Assembly: GCF_003945765.1 (NCBI RefSeq)
Contig: NZ_CP027712.1
Location: 3,906,001 to 3,970,000 of the forward strand
DNA length: 64,000 bases
Direction of reading: 5' to 3'
Origin: Pseudomonas chlororaphis subsp. chlororaphis
GTDB taxonomy: Bacteria; Pseudomonadota; Gammaproteobacteria; Pseudomonadales; Pseudomonadaceae
Below, piece by piece: positions 47,180-57,049 of the stretch (positions within the stretch are counted from its first letter, which is position 1; each line of letters opens with the position of its first letter). The translations under genes were made by a program, and so were the position numbers. The notes under the pieces were generated by a model that did no database searches, was not told the DNA's origin, and saw only the letters and a list, made by a program, of their open reading frames with translations.

Positions 47180-48466
47180 ATGTCGACGCTCCAGCAACTG
47201 TTCTCGGCCCTGCCGTTTTTCCAGCTGGCGGTGATCATCGTCGCCAGCCAGCTGTGCGGCGCGCTGCTGGCCCGCTGGGGGCAGTCGCGGGTGATCGGCG
47301 AAATCTGCGTGGGCATCCTGCTCGGTCCCGGCCTGCTGCTGGCCCTCGGCGCGCAGTGGCATGCCGCGGTCTTTCCGGCGGCCATCCGCCTGGGCATCGA
47401 GACCCTGGGCAATATCGGCCTGGTCCTGCTGATGTTCCAGATCGGCCTGCGCTTCGACAGCAACCACCTGGGCAGCCACAAGATCGGCTTCAGCGCCCTC
47501 TCGGTGGCCGGCGGCGGAGTGATCCTGGCCTTCGCCCTCGGGGCCATGGTCGGGCTGCTCTCCCACAGCGCCCTGGCGCCCGCCCAACCCCGGCTCGGCT
47601 ACGTGCTGTTCTGCGGCATCGCGCTGTCGATCACCGCCCTGCCGGTGCTGGTGCGAATTATCAGCGACCTGGGGCTGGAGCACTCGCTGGCCGGGACCGT
47701 CGGCATCGCGGCCGCCGCCATCACCGACATCATTGGCTGGGTGCTGCTGACGGTCATCGTCGCCCTGTCCAGCAGCGACAGCTCGCTGTTCGGGGTGCTG
47801 CGCCAGCTGAGCTTCATCGTCCTGTTCCTCGCCCTCGCCCGCTGGGGCCTGCGCCCGCTGCTGCACACCTTGTTTACGCGGCTGCCCGCGACCCGCAACG
47901 CGGCCCCCGCCGCCGATATGAGCATGGCGCTGATGCTGGCGACCGCCCTGCTGTGTGGCTGGATCACCACCCTGATCGGCCTGCACAGCGCCCTGGGCGG
48001 GCTGATCGCCGGCTGGTTGCTGCGCGAGCGGCGCCAGCACTGGCACCGCCATATGGAAGGCTTCGTCAATATCGGGCTGGTGCCCTTCTACTTCGCCGCC
48101 ACCGGGCTGAAGATGGACCTCGGCGCCCTGGCGCCGCTCGACAGCTGGCTGTGGCTGCTGGCCTTCTTCGTCGCCGCGGTGCTGGGAAAAACCGCCGGCT
48201 GCTACCTCGCCGGACGCCTGGCCGGCCTCTCCGTGGAGGTCTCGCGCAGCGTCGCGATATTGATGAACACCCGTGGCCTGATCGAGATCATCGTGCTCTC
48301 CGTGGGCCTGGACATGGGGCTGATCTCCCAGAGCGCGTTCTTCCTGTTGCTGATGGTGGCCATCGCCACCACCCTGATGACCACCCCGCTGCTCCGGCGC
48401 CTGGCCAGGATCGAGGCCGTTCCATCCGCCCTGGCGAAAGGCAGCCTGCAGACCTCCGATCGGTAA
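47180..48466 (+). CDS. Cation/proton antiporter (CPA2, Kef/NapA type)
   Basis: 428 residues, about 12 membrane helices with GEICVGILLGPGLLLALGAQ near the start and ITDIIGWVLL carrying the conserved Asp of the ion site. No C-terminal TrkA-N domain. AGGCGGAGG ribosome site. Part of the TetR-linked operon. Confidence 0.88.
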   Translation: MSTLQQLFSALPFFQLAVIIVASQLCGALLARWGQSRVIGEICVGILLGPGLLLALGAQWHAAVFPAAIRLGIETLGNIGLVLLMFQIGLRFDSNHLGSHKIGFSALSVAGGGVILAFALGAMVGLLSHSALAPAQPRLGYVLFCGIALSITALPVLVRIISDLGLEHSLAGTVGIAAAAITDIIGWVLLTVIVALSSSDSSLFGVLRQLSFIVLFLALARWGLRPLLHTLFTRLPATRNAAPAADMSMALMLATALLCGWITTLIGLHSALGGLIAGWLLRERRQHWHRHMEGFVNIGLVPFYFAATGLKMDLGALAPLDSWLWLLAFFVAAVLGKTAGCYLAGRLAGLSVEVSRSVAILMNTRGLIEIIVLSVGLDMGLISQSAFFLLLMVAIATTLMTTPLLRRLARIEAVPSALAKGSLQTSDR

Positions 48467-48590
48467 GCATCGGCCGACCGGGGAGACCGGGAAAACCCGC
48501 CGGCTACACTCGCAGGTTGTGCCTTGCCTGCGCCCGAGAGCCAGGCCGGGTAATGGACTTTCCTCGCCAACCACAGGAGGTGCGGCGGCC

Positions 48591-49403
48591 ATGGCCTTCA
48601 CCGAAATCGACTACGAAACCCAGGGACCGATCAGGATCATCCGCTTCAACCGGCCGCAGAAACGCAATTGCATCGGCCCCACCACCCACCTGGAACTGAT
48701 CGAGGCCTGGAGCCGCTTTCGCGACGATCCGCACGCCCTCGTGGCCATCATCACCGGTGCCGGCGACCAGGCCTTCTGTGCCGGCGGCGACCTCAAGGCG
48801 GCGCTCGACCTAGTGCCCACCACCGCGGACGAGATCGCCGCGCACAATCGCGGCGAGCGCCCCGGGATCATCGGCCCGAGCCGCTGGACGGATATCTACA
48901 AACCGGTGATCGCCGCGGTGAATGGCGTGGCCTACGCCGGCGGCCTGGAGTGGGCCTGCTTCGCCGATATGCGCATCGCCGAGGAACACGCCACCTTCGG
49001 CGTGACCTGCCGCCGCTTGAACATCGGCCTGGGCGATGGCGGCACCCAGCGCCTGCCACGTATCGTCGGCATGGGCCGGGCGCTGGAGTTGATCCTCACC
49101 GGCAAGGTGATCTGCGCCAGCGAGGCGCTGGCTATCGGCCTGGTCAACGAGGTCGTCGCCAAGGGCCGCTCGCTGGAGCGCGCGCTGGAACTGGCGCATC
49201 TGCTCTGCACCCTGCCCCAGCCCGCCATGCGCTCGGACAAGGAGGCGGTCATCCGCGGCTACGGCCAGCCCCTGGCCGAGGGCCTGCGCATCGAAGCCGA
49301 GTGCTTCAACCGCTCCATCCATGAGCCGGAAACCCAGGAAGGACTGCGCCGCTTCCGCGAGCGCGACCATCCGGACCTGCGCGGCGACGCCAGCCAGTGG
49401 TGA
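48591..49403 (+). CDS. Enoyl-CoA hydratase/isomerase family protein
   Basis: 270 residues from the ATG at 48591 (AGGAGG). Crotonase signature AAVNGVAYAGGLEWACFADM; the oxyanion hole region is GAGDQAFCAGGDLKAALDLV. Catalytic Glu positions are only partly conserved, so the precise reaction is uncertain. Possibly the last gene of the operon, 124 bp after the antiporter. Confidence 0.87.
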   Translation: MAFTEIDYETQGPIRIIRFNRPQKRNCIGPTTHLELIEAWSRFRDDPHALVAIITGAGDQAFCAGGDLKAALDLVPTTADEIAAHNRGERPGIIGPSRWTDIYKPVIAAVNGVAYAGGLEWACFADMRIAEEHATFGVTCRRLNIGLGDGGTQRLPRIVGMGRALELILTGKVICASEALAIGLVNEVVAKGRSLERALELAHLLCTLPQPAMRSDKEAVIRGYGQPLAEGLRIEAECFNRSIHEPETQEGLRRFRERDHPDLRGDASQW

Positions 49404-49532
49404 ACGTCTTGCGTATCCATGATCGGTAGGCCTCCTGGGTGGATGCCTACCTTTCAGACGGGTTCTTGCAACACGCTATTGAGACATAGCCTTTTTTATG
49501 TCTCGGCCTCGGCTCCGCGTGCCCTGGTCACC

Positions 49533-51128
49533 TCAAAAGAGCCTGTTCCACAGGCGCTTGACCGCACTCGGCTGTTCCGCCCGCTCGCCGGTCGATTGAG
49601 GTGCCGAGGGCCGCGGGGAAGGCGGCGCAGCGGACGGGCGCGGCGCTTGGCCACTGCGTTTGCGCTGCTCATGCTGGTCCCGGAGTACGAGCAGTTCGGG
49701 GCTGTCCGGACGGGCTTCCAGGCCATGCTTGATATAGGCCCGCGCCAGGTCTTTATCGCCCTTGGCATACGCGCTTTCGCTCATCTCGGCGTAGAGCAGC
49801 GCCACCTGGTTCAACCCGGACAGCGCCTGGGCGTTACTCGGCTCCAGGTCGAGTATCTGCCGGTAATAGAACACCGCGCTGTCATCCTCGGGCTCCAGCA
49901 GGTGTTCTTCGGCGATGCGCTGCTCGGCCAGTTGCCGGTAGCCGGCGATCCGCGCCGCGGCTACCCGTTGCAGTCCTTGCCGGGCCTGCGCGCTGGCTTC
50001 GTCGAGCTGCAAGGCCTGGTTGAAGAAATACTCGGCATTGTCCTGCGCCGGCTCGAACAGCTGGCCCGTCGCCAGGCGCTGTTCGCCACGAGCCAGCAGC
50101 TCGGCGATCTTGATCCGCTGCTGCAGGTACAGGCCAGTGCCGCTGGCAGCGCCGAGCAGCAGCAGGCTGCCGAGTGCCCACAGCGCCAGGCGCCTGTTCG
50201 GGCTGCGCCGGCGGGCGGGCTCAGGCTCGGCCTCGGCCTGGGGCGGCGCAGGATCGATCAGGGCCGGCACGAAGCGGGTAGATTCCAGCTCCACCTCGCT
50301 GGGCTCGTCCGGTTCGTCCGGTTGCTCTGGCTGGTCCAGCTCATCGAGTGCCTGCAGCAGCGCCCGGCAGTCGGCGAAGCGCTGGTTGGGGTCCTTCGCC
50401 AGCATCCGCTCGAGCAGCGCCTTGTACGGGCTGATGTGCGCCGGCAAGCTCGGCGCCGGCATCTGCACGTGGTTCATCACGGTCTGGGTATAGCTGGCAC
50501 CGCGGAACGGATTGGTGCCGATGAGCATCTCCAGGAAGATCACGCCCAGGCTGTAGATGTCGGTGCGGATATCCAGCGGCTGGCACTGCGTCTGTTCCGG
50601 GCTGCTGTAGGCCGGGCTGCCGACCGCGATGCCGAGCCCGGTGAGCTCGCTGTCCATCTCCAGCGCCTTGGCGATGCCGAAATCGGTGATCACCACCGTG
50701 CCGTCGCTGCGGAAGAGGATGTTCGCCGGCTTGATATCACGGTGGATCAGGCCCTGCTCATGCACCACGGCGAGGCCGGTGGCGATCTGCCGGACGATAT
50801 CCAGGGCACGCGTCGGCTCGAACACCTCGCCCTTGTGCCGGGCCAGGTCGCCGCCGCCGACGAACTCCATGGCCAGGTAGTAGCGGCCATCGGCCAGTCT
50901 GTTGATGTCGTGGATGGTGATGATCGTGGGGTGGTGCAACGAGGCGACGATATGCCCCTCGCGGATGAAGCGCTTGCTGAACGCCTCGTCATTGGCGTTG
51001 AGCAGTACCTTCACCGCCACCTTGCGGTGCAGCGACTCCTGGGTTGCCAGGTAGACTTCGGCCATCCCGCCTTGGCCAAGCCGGCTATGCACGCTGTAGC
51101 CGGGTATCTCGGGTAATCGTTCGTCCAT
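49533..51128 (-). CDS. Membrane-bound Ser/Thr protein kinase (PknB-like)
   Basis: 531 residues. Kinase domain 8-270: LGQGGMAEVYLA, AVKVL (Lys), HRDIKPANILF and DFGIAKALE are all intact. An acidic linker (about 275-295) leads to one membrane helix near residue 310, LALWALGSLLLLGAASGTGL. The outer part has TPR-like helices and a Pro/Ser-rich tail. No partner phosphatase or FHA gene is adjacent. Confidence 0.92.
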   Translation of the reverse strand: MDERLPEIPGYSVHSRLGQGGMAEVYLATQESLHRKVAVKVLLNANDEAFSKRFIREGHIVASLHHPTIITIHDINRLADGRYYLAMEFVGGGDLARHKGEVFEPTRALDIVRQIATGLAVVHEQGLIHRDIKPANILFRSDGTVVITDFGIAKALEMDSELTGLGIAVGSPAYSSPEQTQCQPLDIRTDIYSLGVIFLEMLIGTNPFRGASYTQTVMNHVQMPAPSLPAHISPYKALLERMLAKDPNQRFADCRALLQALDELDQPEQPDEPDEPSEVELESTRFVPALIDPAPPQAEAEPEPARRRSPNRRLALWALGSLLLLGAASGTGLYLQQRIKIAELLARGEQRLATGQLFEPAQDNAEYFFNQALQLDEASAQARQGLQRVAAARIAGYRQLAEQRIAEEHLLEPEDDSAVFYYRQILDLEPSNAQALSGLNQVALLYAEMSESAYAKGDKDLARAYIKHGLEARPDSPELLVLRDQHEQRKRSGQAPRPSAAPPSPRPSAPQSTGERAEQPSAVKRLWNRLF

Positions 51129-51466
51129 GAAAGAATCCGTGCGCAGCCACTGATTGGGGGATCGCCGATACTGTCGGGCCGAATGTCACCCGTCGGATCG
51201 GGTCTCTAATTAATAAGAGCGGGGAACTTTTCCGATAGTTCCCGGCTCGCCGTCTACCGCCGTCCTGGCGTTTCGCGCTGCTCCTGGCTGGGGACGATCC
51301 TTCTGGCGGTGAGCAATGCCACAAGTTTAGCGGAGCAGGCGCCGACGCCAACCCCCGGGCGCCGGGTCGAGTGCGCAATGCCGGCATATGAGCCTATCCT
51401 GGGGCGCCGCAAGCGACCGCCGGCGGTCGTTCAGCAGCGCTTCGTCGCCCAACGGAGGTGAGCCAC

Positions 51467-52228
51467 ATGTCACGAATGGTTTCGCTCCTGGCATTGCTCG
51501 GCGCCTTGTACCTGGCGCTCTGCGTCGCGGCGTGGGTGTTGCAGCGTTCGCTCATCTACTTCCCCCAGCCCCGCGCCATCGCCAGCCCCGCCACACTGCT
51601 CAGGCTGCCGGTCGCCGACGCCGAGGTGCTGGTTTCCGTGAGGCCCCACGACGGCCCGAAGGCGTTGCTCTACTTCGGCGGCAACGCCGAGGACGTGTCC
51701 CTCAACCTGCCGGAATTTACCCGGGCCTTTCCCGAGCATGCACTCTACCTGCTGCACTACCGAGGCTATGGCGGGAGTTCCGGATCGCCCTCCGAGGCGG
51801 CCATCGCGGGCGATGCCATGGCCTTGTTCGACAAGGTCCAAACCGCCCACCCGCGTATCGTGGTGGTCGGGCGCAGCCTCGGCGCGGCTGTCGCCGTGCG
51901 CCTGGCCAGCCAGCGTCCGGCATCGCGCCTGGTGCTGATCACGCCGTTCCACAGCCTGCAGGAGTTCGCCGCCAGCCGGTTGCCCTATCTTCCGGTGAGG
52001 TGGCTGCTGCGGGACAAGTTCGAATCCTGGAAATACGCACCGCGCATCGCCGTGCCGACTTTGCTGATCGCCGCCGAACACGACGAAGTCATCCCGCGTT
52101 CGAGCACCGAGACGCTCTATGCGCATTTCGCCCCCGGCGTGGCCAGGCTCGAGGTCGTCCCGGGCGCCGGGCACAATTCGATAGACGCGAGCCCGCGGTT
52201 CCTGGAACTGCTCCGCAGCGGGCTGTGA
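51467..52228 (+). CDS. Membrane-anchored alpha/beta hydrolase
   Basis: 253 residues from the ATG at 51467 (GGAGG). N-terminal signal anchor (LLALLGALYLALCVAAWVL) then LLYFGGNAED, nucleophile GRSLGAA (Ser), AEHDEVIP (Asp) and GAGHNSI (His). BEM46/YfhR-like serine peptidase or esterase group. Substrate unknown. Confidence 0.88.
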   Translation: MSRMVSLLALLGALYLALCVAAWVLQRSLIYFPQPRAIASPATLLRLPVADAEVLVSVRPHDGPKALLYFGGNAEDVSLNLPEFTRAFPEHALYLLHYRGYGGSSGSPSEAAIAGDAMALFDKVQTAHPRIVVVGRSLGAAVAVRLASQRPASRLVLITPFHSLQEFAASRLPYLPVRWLLRDKFESWKYAPRIAVPTLLIAAEHDEVIPRSSTETLYAHFAPGVARLEVVPGAGHNSIDASPRFLELLRSGL

Positions 52229-52257
52229 GCGCGCCGGCCTTCCGGCGAGGCGCCGGC

Positions 52258-52473
52258 TTATGCCGGCTCCTCGTCCAGCGCCTTGTCCGACGCGATCGGC
52301 GGCTCGATGCCCCAGTCGCCGTGCAGGTACCAGTCGTCGCCGAGCATCTCGGCCGGGTGCATGGTGCGGTCCGAGCCGTTACCGCAGGCCAGGGCATTGG
52401 CCGCGCAATAGCGGTCGCAGCCCCAGCAGATGCGTTCGGGGTGCTTGGGGCTGATGGGAAAATTCTTGGCCAT
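52258..52473 (-). CDS. DUF3079 family Cys-rich small protein
   Basis: 71 residues: MAKNFPISPKHPERICWGCD then RYCAANALACGNGSDRT, with four Cys that could bind a metal, and a conserved DDWYLHGDWG. Matches DUF3079. An Anr-like site lies 70 bp upstream. Confidence 0.85.
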   Translation of the reverse strand: MAKNFPISPKHPERICWGCDRYCAANALACGNGSDRTMHPAEMLGDDWYLHGDWGIEPPIASDKALDEEPA

Positions 52474-52541
52474 GGCGTTCCCCGGGGTGCGGGTGGGACT
52501 GGGAATGGCTCCCAGGCTACGACGCCCACAGGGAAAGGCCC

Positions 52542-52555
52542 TTGATCGTGGTCAA
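52542..52555. promoter_or_regulatory. Anr/FNR-like box upstream of the DUF3079 gene
   Basis: TTGATCGTGGTCAA matches TTGAT-N4-ATCAA at 9 of 10 positions, about 70 bp from the start. Confidence 0.55.
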
Positions 52556-52600
52556 GAATGACAGGCCCGGGGCGCCCGTCTTGGCACCCCGGGCCACCTG

Positions 52601-55600
52601 TTACGCCGTGACCGCCGGCGCGTAGCGCACCGCCAGCTTGCGCAAGGCGACGTAGAACACCGGGGTCAGGAACAGCCCGAACAGGGTCACCCCGAGCATG
52701 CCGGAGAACACCGCGACCCCGGTGGCGCGGCGAATCTCGCTGCCCGCGCCGCTGCCGATCAGCAAGGGCACGGAGCCGGCGATAAACGCCACCGAGGTCA
52801 TGACGATCGGCCGCAGGCGCAAGCGGCAGGCCTCCAGCGCCGCCTCGATGATGCCCTTGCCCTGAAGCTCCAGCTCCCGGGCGAACTCGACGATCAGGAT
52901 CGCGTTCTTGCAGGCCAGGCCCATCAGCACCACCAGCCCCACCTGGACGAAAACGTTGTTGTCGCCGCCGCTGAGCCACACCCCCGACAAGGCCGCGAGC
53001 ATGCACACCGGAACGATCAGGATCACCGCCAGGGGCAGCGTCCAGCTCTCGTACAGGGCGGCGAGGACCAGGAACACCAGCATCACCGCCAGCGGGAACA
53101 CCACCGCCGCGGCATGGCTTTGGGTGACCTGCTGGTAGCTCAGGTCGGTCCACTCCAGGGTGATGCCGCGGGGCAATACCTGGGCAGCGATCTCTTCCAG
53201 CTTGGCGATCACCTGGCCCGACGACAGCTGCTTGGGATCGGAGTCGCCGATCAGGTCGGCCGCCGGGTAGCCGTTGTAGCGCACCACCGGGTCGGGGCCA
53301 TAGCTGGGCGTCACGGTGATCATCGCACCGAGCGGCACCATCTCGCCCCGGTCGTTGCGCACCCGCAGGTTGGTGATGTCCTCGGCGGTCTGCCGGTAGG
53401 AGCTGTCGGCCTGGGCCATGACCCGGTAGACCCGGCCGAACAGGTTGAAGTCATTGACGTAGACCGAGCCCAGGTAGGTCTGCAAGGTATTGAACACATC
53501 GCTCAACGACACCCCTTGCGACTTGACCTTGACCCGGTCCACCTGCACCTCCAGCTGCGGGATGTTGGCCTGGTAGGAGCTGACCGGGTAAGTCATGCCC
53601 GGGGTCTGCGCCACCGCGGCCTGGAAGGCGCTCAAGGCATTCTGCAGGGCGCCGTAACCCAGGCCCGCGCGGTCCTCGAGGTACAGCGAATAGCCCGAAC
53701 CGTTGCCCAGCCCCTGGATCGGCGGCGGCAACAGCGCATAGGCAAAACCTTCATGGACCTGGGACAGCTTGGCGTTGAGTTCGGCATTGATCTCCACCGC
53801 GCCGCGCTGACGCTGGTCGAACGGCTTGAGGATCACGTAGGCGGCCATGACATTCGGCGTGTTGACCGATTGCAAGGCATTCAGGCCGCTGAAGGCCGGC
53901 ACGGTCTCAACGCCCTCCACCGAGAGTGCCGTCTCGATCAGCTCGCGGGTCACCGCATCGGTGCGGGCCAGGGACGCGCCTTCCGGCAGCTTGGCGCCGG
54001 CGAACAGGTAGAGTTTGTCCTGGGTCGGGATAAAACCGCCCGGCACCAGGTTGAACAGCCAGGCCGTGCCGATCAGCAGCAAGGCGTAGAGGAAGAACAC
54101 CGAGCCGCGCCGTCCCAGGGAGTAGGACACCAGGCCGTGATAACCATCGGAACGGCGTTTGAACATCCGATTGAAGGCGCGAAAAAAGCCTCCGAATACT
54201 CGCTGGATGCCGCGCTCCAGCCAGTCCTGCGGCGCGCCGTGGGGCCTGAACAGCTTGGCCGCCAGGGCCGGCGACAGGGTCAGGGAGTTGATCGCCGAGA
54301 TCACCGTGGAAATCGCGATGGTCACCGCGAACTGCTTGTAGAACTGGCCGGTGACGCCGGAGAGAAAGGCCATGGGAATGAACACCGCGCAGAGCACCAG
54401 GGCGATGGCGATGATCGGCCCGGACACCTCCTTCATCGCCCGGTGCGCGGCCTCCCGCGGGTCATAGCCCTTCTCGATGAAACGCTCGACGTTTTCCACC
54501 ACCACAATCGCGTCGTCGACCACGATGCCGATGGCCAGCACCAGGCCGAACAGGGTCAGGGTGTTGATCGAATACCCCAGCAAATACAGCCAGGCGAAGG
54601 TGCCGATCACCGACACCGGCACCGCGATCAGCGGGATGATCGAGGCGCGCCAGGTCTGCAGGAACAGGATCACTACCAGTACCACCAGCACCACCGCTTC
54701 CATCAGGGTGTGCTGCACCGCGCTGATGGATTCCCGGACGAACACCGTCGGGTCCCATACCGCCTTGTAGGCCACGCCTTCGGGGAAACGCTGGGACAAC
54801 TCGTCAAGCTTGCCGTAGACCGCCTCGGCGACCTGCAAGGCGTTGGCCCCCGGCGAGAGGAAAATCCCCACCGTCGCCTGGTTGCGGTCGTCCAGGTGCG
54901 CGCGCAGGGTGTAGTCGCCCGCGCCAAGCTCGACCCGCGCCACGTCCGACAGCTTCACCAACTGCCCGTCCGCCCCGCTCTTGAGGACGATATCGGCAAA
55001 CTCCTGCTCGCTGCGCAAGCGCCCACGCACGCTGATCGACACCAGGAAGTCGGCGCCCTGGGGCGAAGGCTCGGCGCCCAACTGGCCGGCCGAGACCTGC
55101 ACGTTCTGCTCGCGGATCGCGTTCACCACGTCGGCCGCGGTCAGTCCCCGGGCCGACAGGCTGTTGGGGTCCATCCAGATGCGCATCGCGTAGTCGCCCG
55201 AACCGTAGACCCCGACATCGCCGATCCCGGACAGCCGCGACAGCTCATCCTTGACGTGCAGGGTCAGGTAATTGCGCAGGTACAGCGAGTCGTAGCTGTT
55301 GTCCGGGGACAGCAGGCTGACGTACATCAGCGGCGTCGGCGATTGCTTCTGGGTGGTCACGCCATACTGCCGCACCTCTTCCGGCAGCCGCGACAACGCC
55401 TGGCTCACGCGGTTCTGCACGCGCACCGCGGCGGTGTCCGGATCGACGCCGGGGACGAACGTGATGCTCAGCGCCAGGCTACCGTTGGAGCCGGTGACCG
55501 ACTTCATGTACATGATCCCTTCGACGCCGTTGATCGCCTCTTCCAGAGGCACGGCGACCGACTCGGCGATCTCCTTGGGGTTCGCCCCCGGGTAGGTGGC

Positions 55601-55744
55601 GCGCACCACCACGCTGGTCGGCACCACCTCGGGGTATTCCCCCGACGGCAGCACCGGGATGGCAATCAGGCCGAGGGCGAAAATGATGACCGACAGCACG
55701 ATGGCGAAGATCGGTCGGTCGATGAAAAACTTGGAAAAATCCAT
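52601..55744 (-). CDS. RND efflux pump inner-membrane transporter, MexF-like
   Basis: 1047 residues, full RND length. Start MDFSKFFIDRPIFAIVLSVI, proton-relay helix with GIVVDDAIVVVENVERFIE, and QYGVTTQKQSPTPLMYVSL and NVQVSAGQLGAEP as in MexF. Trimeric proton-driven exporter of drugs and toxic metabolites, working with the adjacent fusion protein. No outer-membrane channel gene follows, so it must borrow one. Confidence 0.93.
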   Translation of the reverse strand: MDFSKFFIDRPIFAIVLSVIIFALGLIAIPVLPSGEYPEVVPTSVVVRATYPGANPKEIAESVAVPLEEAINGVEGIMYMKSVTGSNGSLALSITFVPGVDPDTAAVRVQNRVSQALSRLPEEVRQYGVTTQKQSPTPLMYVSLLSPDNSYDSLYLRNYLTLHVKDELSRLSGIGDVGVYGSGDYAMRIWMDPNSLSARGLTAADVVNAIREQNVQVSAGQLGAEPSPQGADFLVSISVRGRLRSEQEFADIVLKSGADGQLVKLSDVARVELGAGDYTLRAHLDDRNQATVGIFLSPGANALQVAEAVYGKLDELSQRFPEGVAYKAVWDPTVFVRESISAVQHTLMEAVVLVVLVVILFLQTWRASIIPLIAVPVSVIGTFAWLYLLGYSINTLTLFGLVLAIGIVVDDAIVVVENVERFIEKGYDPREAAHRAMKEVSGPIIAIALVLCAVFIPMAFLSGVTGQFYKQFAVTIAISTVISAINSLTLSPALAAKLFRPHGAPQDWLERGIQRVFGGFFRAFNRMFKRRSDGYHGLVSYSLGRRGSVFFLYALLLIGTAWLFNLVPGGFIPTQDKLYLFAGAKLPEGASLARTDAVTRELIETALSVEGVETVPAFSGLNALQSVNTPNVMAAYVILKPFDQRQRGAVEINAELNAKLSQVHEGFAYALLPPPIQGLGNGSGYSLYLEDRAGLGYGALQNALSAFQAAVAQTPGMTYPVSSYQANIPQLEVQVDRVKVKSQGVSLSDVFNTLQTYLGSVYVNDFNLFGRVYRVMAQADSSYRQTAEDITNLRVRNDRGEMVPLGAMITVTPSYGPDPVVRYNGYPAADLIGDSDPKQLSSGQVIAKLEEIAAQVLPRGITLEWTDLSYQQVTQSHAAAVVFPLAVMLVFLVLAALYESWTLPLAVILIVPVCMLAALSGVWLSGGDNNVFVQVGLVVLMGLACKNAILIVEFARELELQGKGIIEAALEACRLRLRPIVMTSVAFIAGSVPLLIGSGAGSEIRRATGVAVFSGMLGVTLFGLFLTPVFYVALRKLAVRYAPAVTA

Positions 55745-55756
55745 GGCCGCTCTTCC

Positions 55757-56953
55757 TTAATTCGCCAAAGGTGTCTGGGGCGCGGCGGCCGCGGCCTGCT
55801 GCGTCGGCGTGGCGATTTCCTTGGGCTCCACCGCCATGCCCGGGTAGAAGATCTTCTGCGCCCCGTTCAGCACCACCCGGTCGCCGGCGGCCAGCCCGGC
55901 GCTGATCACCCGCAGGCCATCGAGCTGGCGGCCGAGGGTCACGTCCTTGCGCAGGGCCTGGTTTTGCGGGCCGATGACGTACACGTATTTGCGGTCCTGG
56001 TCGGTTTGCACCGCGCGGTCGTCGATCAGCACGGCGCGGGTCTCGCTGCCGCCTTCAAGACGCACCCGGGCGAACAGGCCCGCGGTCAGCCGGCGGTCGG
56101 GGTTGGGCAGCACCGCGCGCACACGGATGGTGCCGGTGGCCGGGTCGACCTGGTTATCCAGGAAGTCCACGGTGCCGGTCAGGGGGAAGGTCCCGACATC
56201 GTTGGCCAGGCCGACCCGCACGGTATTGCTCACCCCCGGGCGCTGGCCCTTGCCCAGCAGCTCGGTGTAGCGCAGCAGGCTCTGCTCGTCGGCGTCGAAA
56301 TAGACGTACATCGGGTCCTGGGAAACGATGCTGGTCAGCACGCTCTGGTCGGCCTGGGCCAGGTTGCCGAGGGTCAGCATGGCCCGGCCGACACGCCCGG
56401 AAAACGGCGCGCGGACCTGGGTGAAGTCGAGGTTGAGCTGGGCCGTGGCCACCTCGGCGACGGCCGCGTTCACGTCCGCCACGCCCTGGGCCAGGGAGGC
56501 GCTGCGAATATCGCCCTCCTCGCGCGACAGCGCCGACTGCTTGACCAGGGCCTGGCCGCGGCGGTCCTGCTCGGTGGCCAGGCGCACCGTGGCGCGGGCC
56601 CGAGCCAGCCGGGCCTGGGCGCTGGCCAGTGCCTCGCGGTAAGGGCGCGGATCGATGACGAACAGGGTCTGGCCCTTTTCCACCTCGTCGCCCTCGCGAA
56701 ACGCCACCCGGTCGACATAACCGCTGACCCGTGGCCGCAGGTCGACGGCGTCGATCGCGCTGATGCGGCCATTGAACAGGTCCCACTCACGCACCGCCTG
56801 CACGCTCACGGTCGTCACCTCGACCACCGGCGCCGCGGCGGCGACCGGCTCGCCCTTTTCGTTACAGCCGCCCAGCGCCAAGAGGAGGCACAACGCGCCC
56901 AATCGATGGGTTGAAGAACAGCCTCGACCGACTACTCGGCGAATTCGATTCAT
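55757..56953 (-). CDS. RND efflux periplasmic adaptor (MexE-like)
   Basis: 398 residues from the ATG at 56953. Lipobox ALGGC, so membrane-anchored. Lipoyl/hairpin region RVSGYVDRVAFREGDEVEKG and DFTQVRAPFSGRVGRAMLTL, then beta-barrel. It links the MexF-like protein to an outer-membrane channel. Shares its promoter region with the divergent SoxR-type regulator. Confidence 0.93.
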   Translation of the reverse strand: MNRIRRVVGRGCSSTHRLGALCLLLALGGCNEKGEPVAAAAPVVEVTTVSVQAVREWDLFNGRISAIDAVDLRPRVSGYVDRVAFREGDEVEKGQTLFVIDPRPYREALASAQARLARARATVRLATEQDRRGQALVKQSALSREEGDIRSASLAQGVADVNAAVAEVATAQLNLDFTQVRAPFSGRVGRAMLTLGNLAQADQSVLTSIVSQDPMYVYFDADEQSLLRYTELLGKGQRPGVSNTVRVGLANDVGTFPLTGTVDFLDNQVDPATGTIRVRAVLPNPDRRLTAGLFARVRLEGGSETRAVLIDDRAVQTDQDRKYVYVIGPQNQALRKDVTLGRQLDGLRVISAGLAAGDRVVLNGAQKIFYPGMAVEPKEIATPTQQAAAAAPQTPLAN

Positions 56954-57011
56954 GAACGTGGACTCCCGCTGCACCAGAGGTATTGATTTATAGGCAGACG
57001 GAATATAAAAG

Positions 57012-57027
57012 TTAAAGTTAACTTTAA
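57012..57027. promoter_or_regulatory. SoxR-type operator between efflux and regulator genes
   Basis: TTAAAGTTAACTTTAA, a perfect 16-bp palindrome with the AAGTTAACTT core expected for MerR/SoxR sites, placed between divergent starts. Confidence 0.75.
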
Positions 57028-57049
57028 GTAAAGCCCCTTCGGAGGCCCC

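Noticed and set aside
46706..48601. 631-codon minus-strand frame
   Set aside because: Antisense to the thioesterase and antiporter genes, low-complexity product.
53114..56914. 1266-codon open frame on the plus strand
   Set aside because: It lies entirely antisense to the MexF/MexE-like genes; long antisense frames are expected in high-GC coding DNA. His/Gln/Arg-rich product with no domain.
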